Source of the DNA: Nannobrachium achirus
Lineage: Eukaryota > Chordata > Actinopteri > Myctophiformes > Myctophidae
Length of the DNA: 64,000 nucleotides
NCBI GenBank assembly: GCA_963921795.1
Contig: OY997643.1
Location: 18,077,195-18,141,194 of the forward strand
Direction: 5' to 3'
The notes under the pieces were generated by a model, which saw only the letters and a program-made list of their open reading frames with translations, searched no databases and had not been told where the DNA came from. A program made the position numbers and the translations under genes. Of the stretch, positions 63,840-64,000 are shown piece after piece (the stretch's first letter is position 1; each line of letters opens with the position of its first letter).

Positions 63840-64000
63840 TTACTCATTGAAGTTGAATCTCCATATATGGAGATAACCTACGCATCACACTAAGTCTGAC
63901 CTCACCAGCCCATATTTGGGCATGAGCAACTTATGTCTCCATATATGGAGATATGATGACATCACACAGTCCTCAGCCGATGATGTGGCGTGATGTCATA
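63840..64000. repeat. Third block of CCATATATGG and ATGACATCAC repeats, cut by the window edge
   Basis: Perfect CCATATATGG at 63861 and 63939, followed by GATGACATCACACAG and GTGATGTCATA. It repeats the order seen at 63290-63470 (GAATCTCCATATATGGAG, ACCTACGCATCACAC, GTCTGACCTCACCAGCCC), so the whole block is duplicated. Confidence 0.85.

Overview
This is nuclear DNA from a ray-finned (teleost) fish. It carries two vertebrate multi-exon genes with consensus GT/AG introns. The rest is dominated by material typical of fish genomes: long (TG)n arrays, hAT-like and TTAA-site DNA transposon relics, LINE fragments with (CAAT)n or (TATC)n tails, tRNA-derived SINEs and many palindromic mini-elements. 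There is no bacterial-type operon, rRNA or convincing functional tRNA gene.

Layout. 1-1760: a small, internally deleted LTR retrotransposon on the minus strand. 1761-6900: microsatellites, minisatellites and hAT-like elements. 6915-26777: znf831 on the minus strand, in four coding exons that I joined by reading phase (26725-22660, 14430-14162, 12121-11564, 8024-6915). Its introns are full of repeats. 26778-43970: intergenic repeats, including SINEs, hAT-like elements, a piggyBac-like element, a partly tandem-duplicated terminal-repeat element and a possible Helitron end. 43971-50705: cstf1 on the plus strand, six coding exons that splice to exactly 431 codons, the length of human CSTF1. 50706-64000: repeats only, including a 1.3 kb fold-back element with 503 bp arms, a decayed LINE reverse transcriptase, and a field of CCATATATGG palindromes at the right edge.

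The two genes point away from each other. Cstf1 is the WD40 subunit of the pre-mRNA 3'-end cleavage stimulation factor. Znf831 is a large, poorly characterised zinc-finger protein with the paired-finger arrangement of the HIVEP/ZNF831 group. Nothing in the sequence suggests that they act together; they are simply neighbours.

Three observations deserve most attention. (1) Five of the ten intron ends of cstf1 carry local duplications that span the splice junction. At exon 3 the second copy of the last 68 exon bases differs almost only at synonymous positions, and a 30 bp in-frame array of splice donors lies between the copies. (2) A 50-90 bp palindrome, with outer arms like AATAGCAGATCTACAAGCTC, occurs at about 36 places inside several otherwise unrelated transposon families. 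(3) The fold-back element at 53491-54811 has a TTAA target duplication, keeps a THAP-like start in each arm, and has a matching empty site elsewhere in the window.
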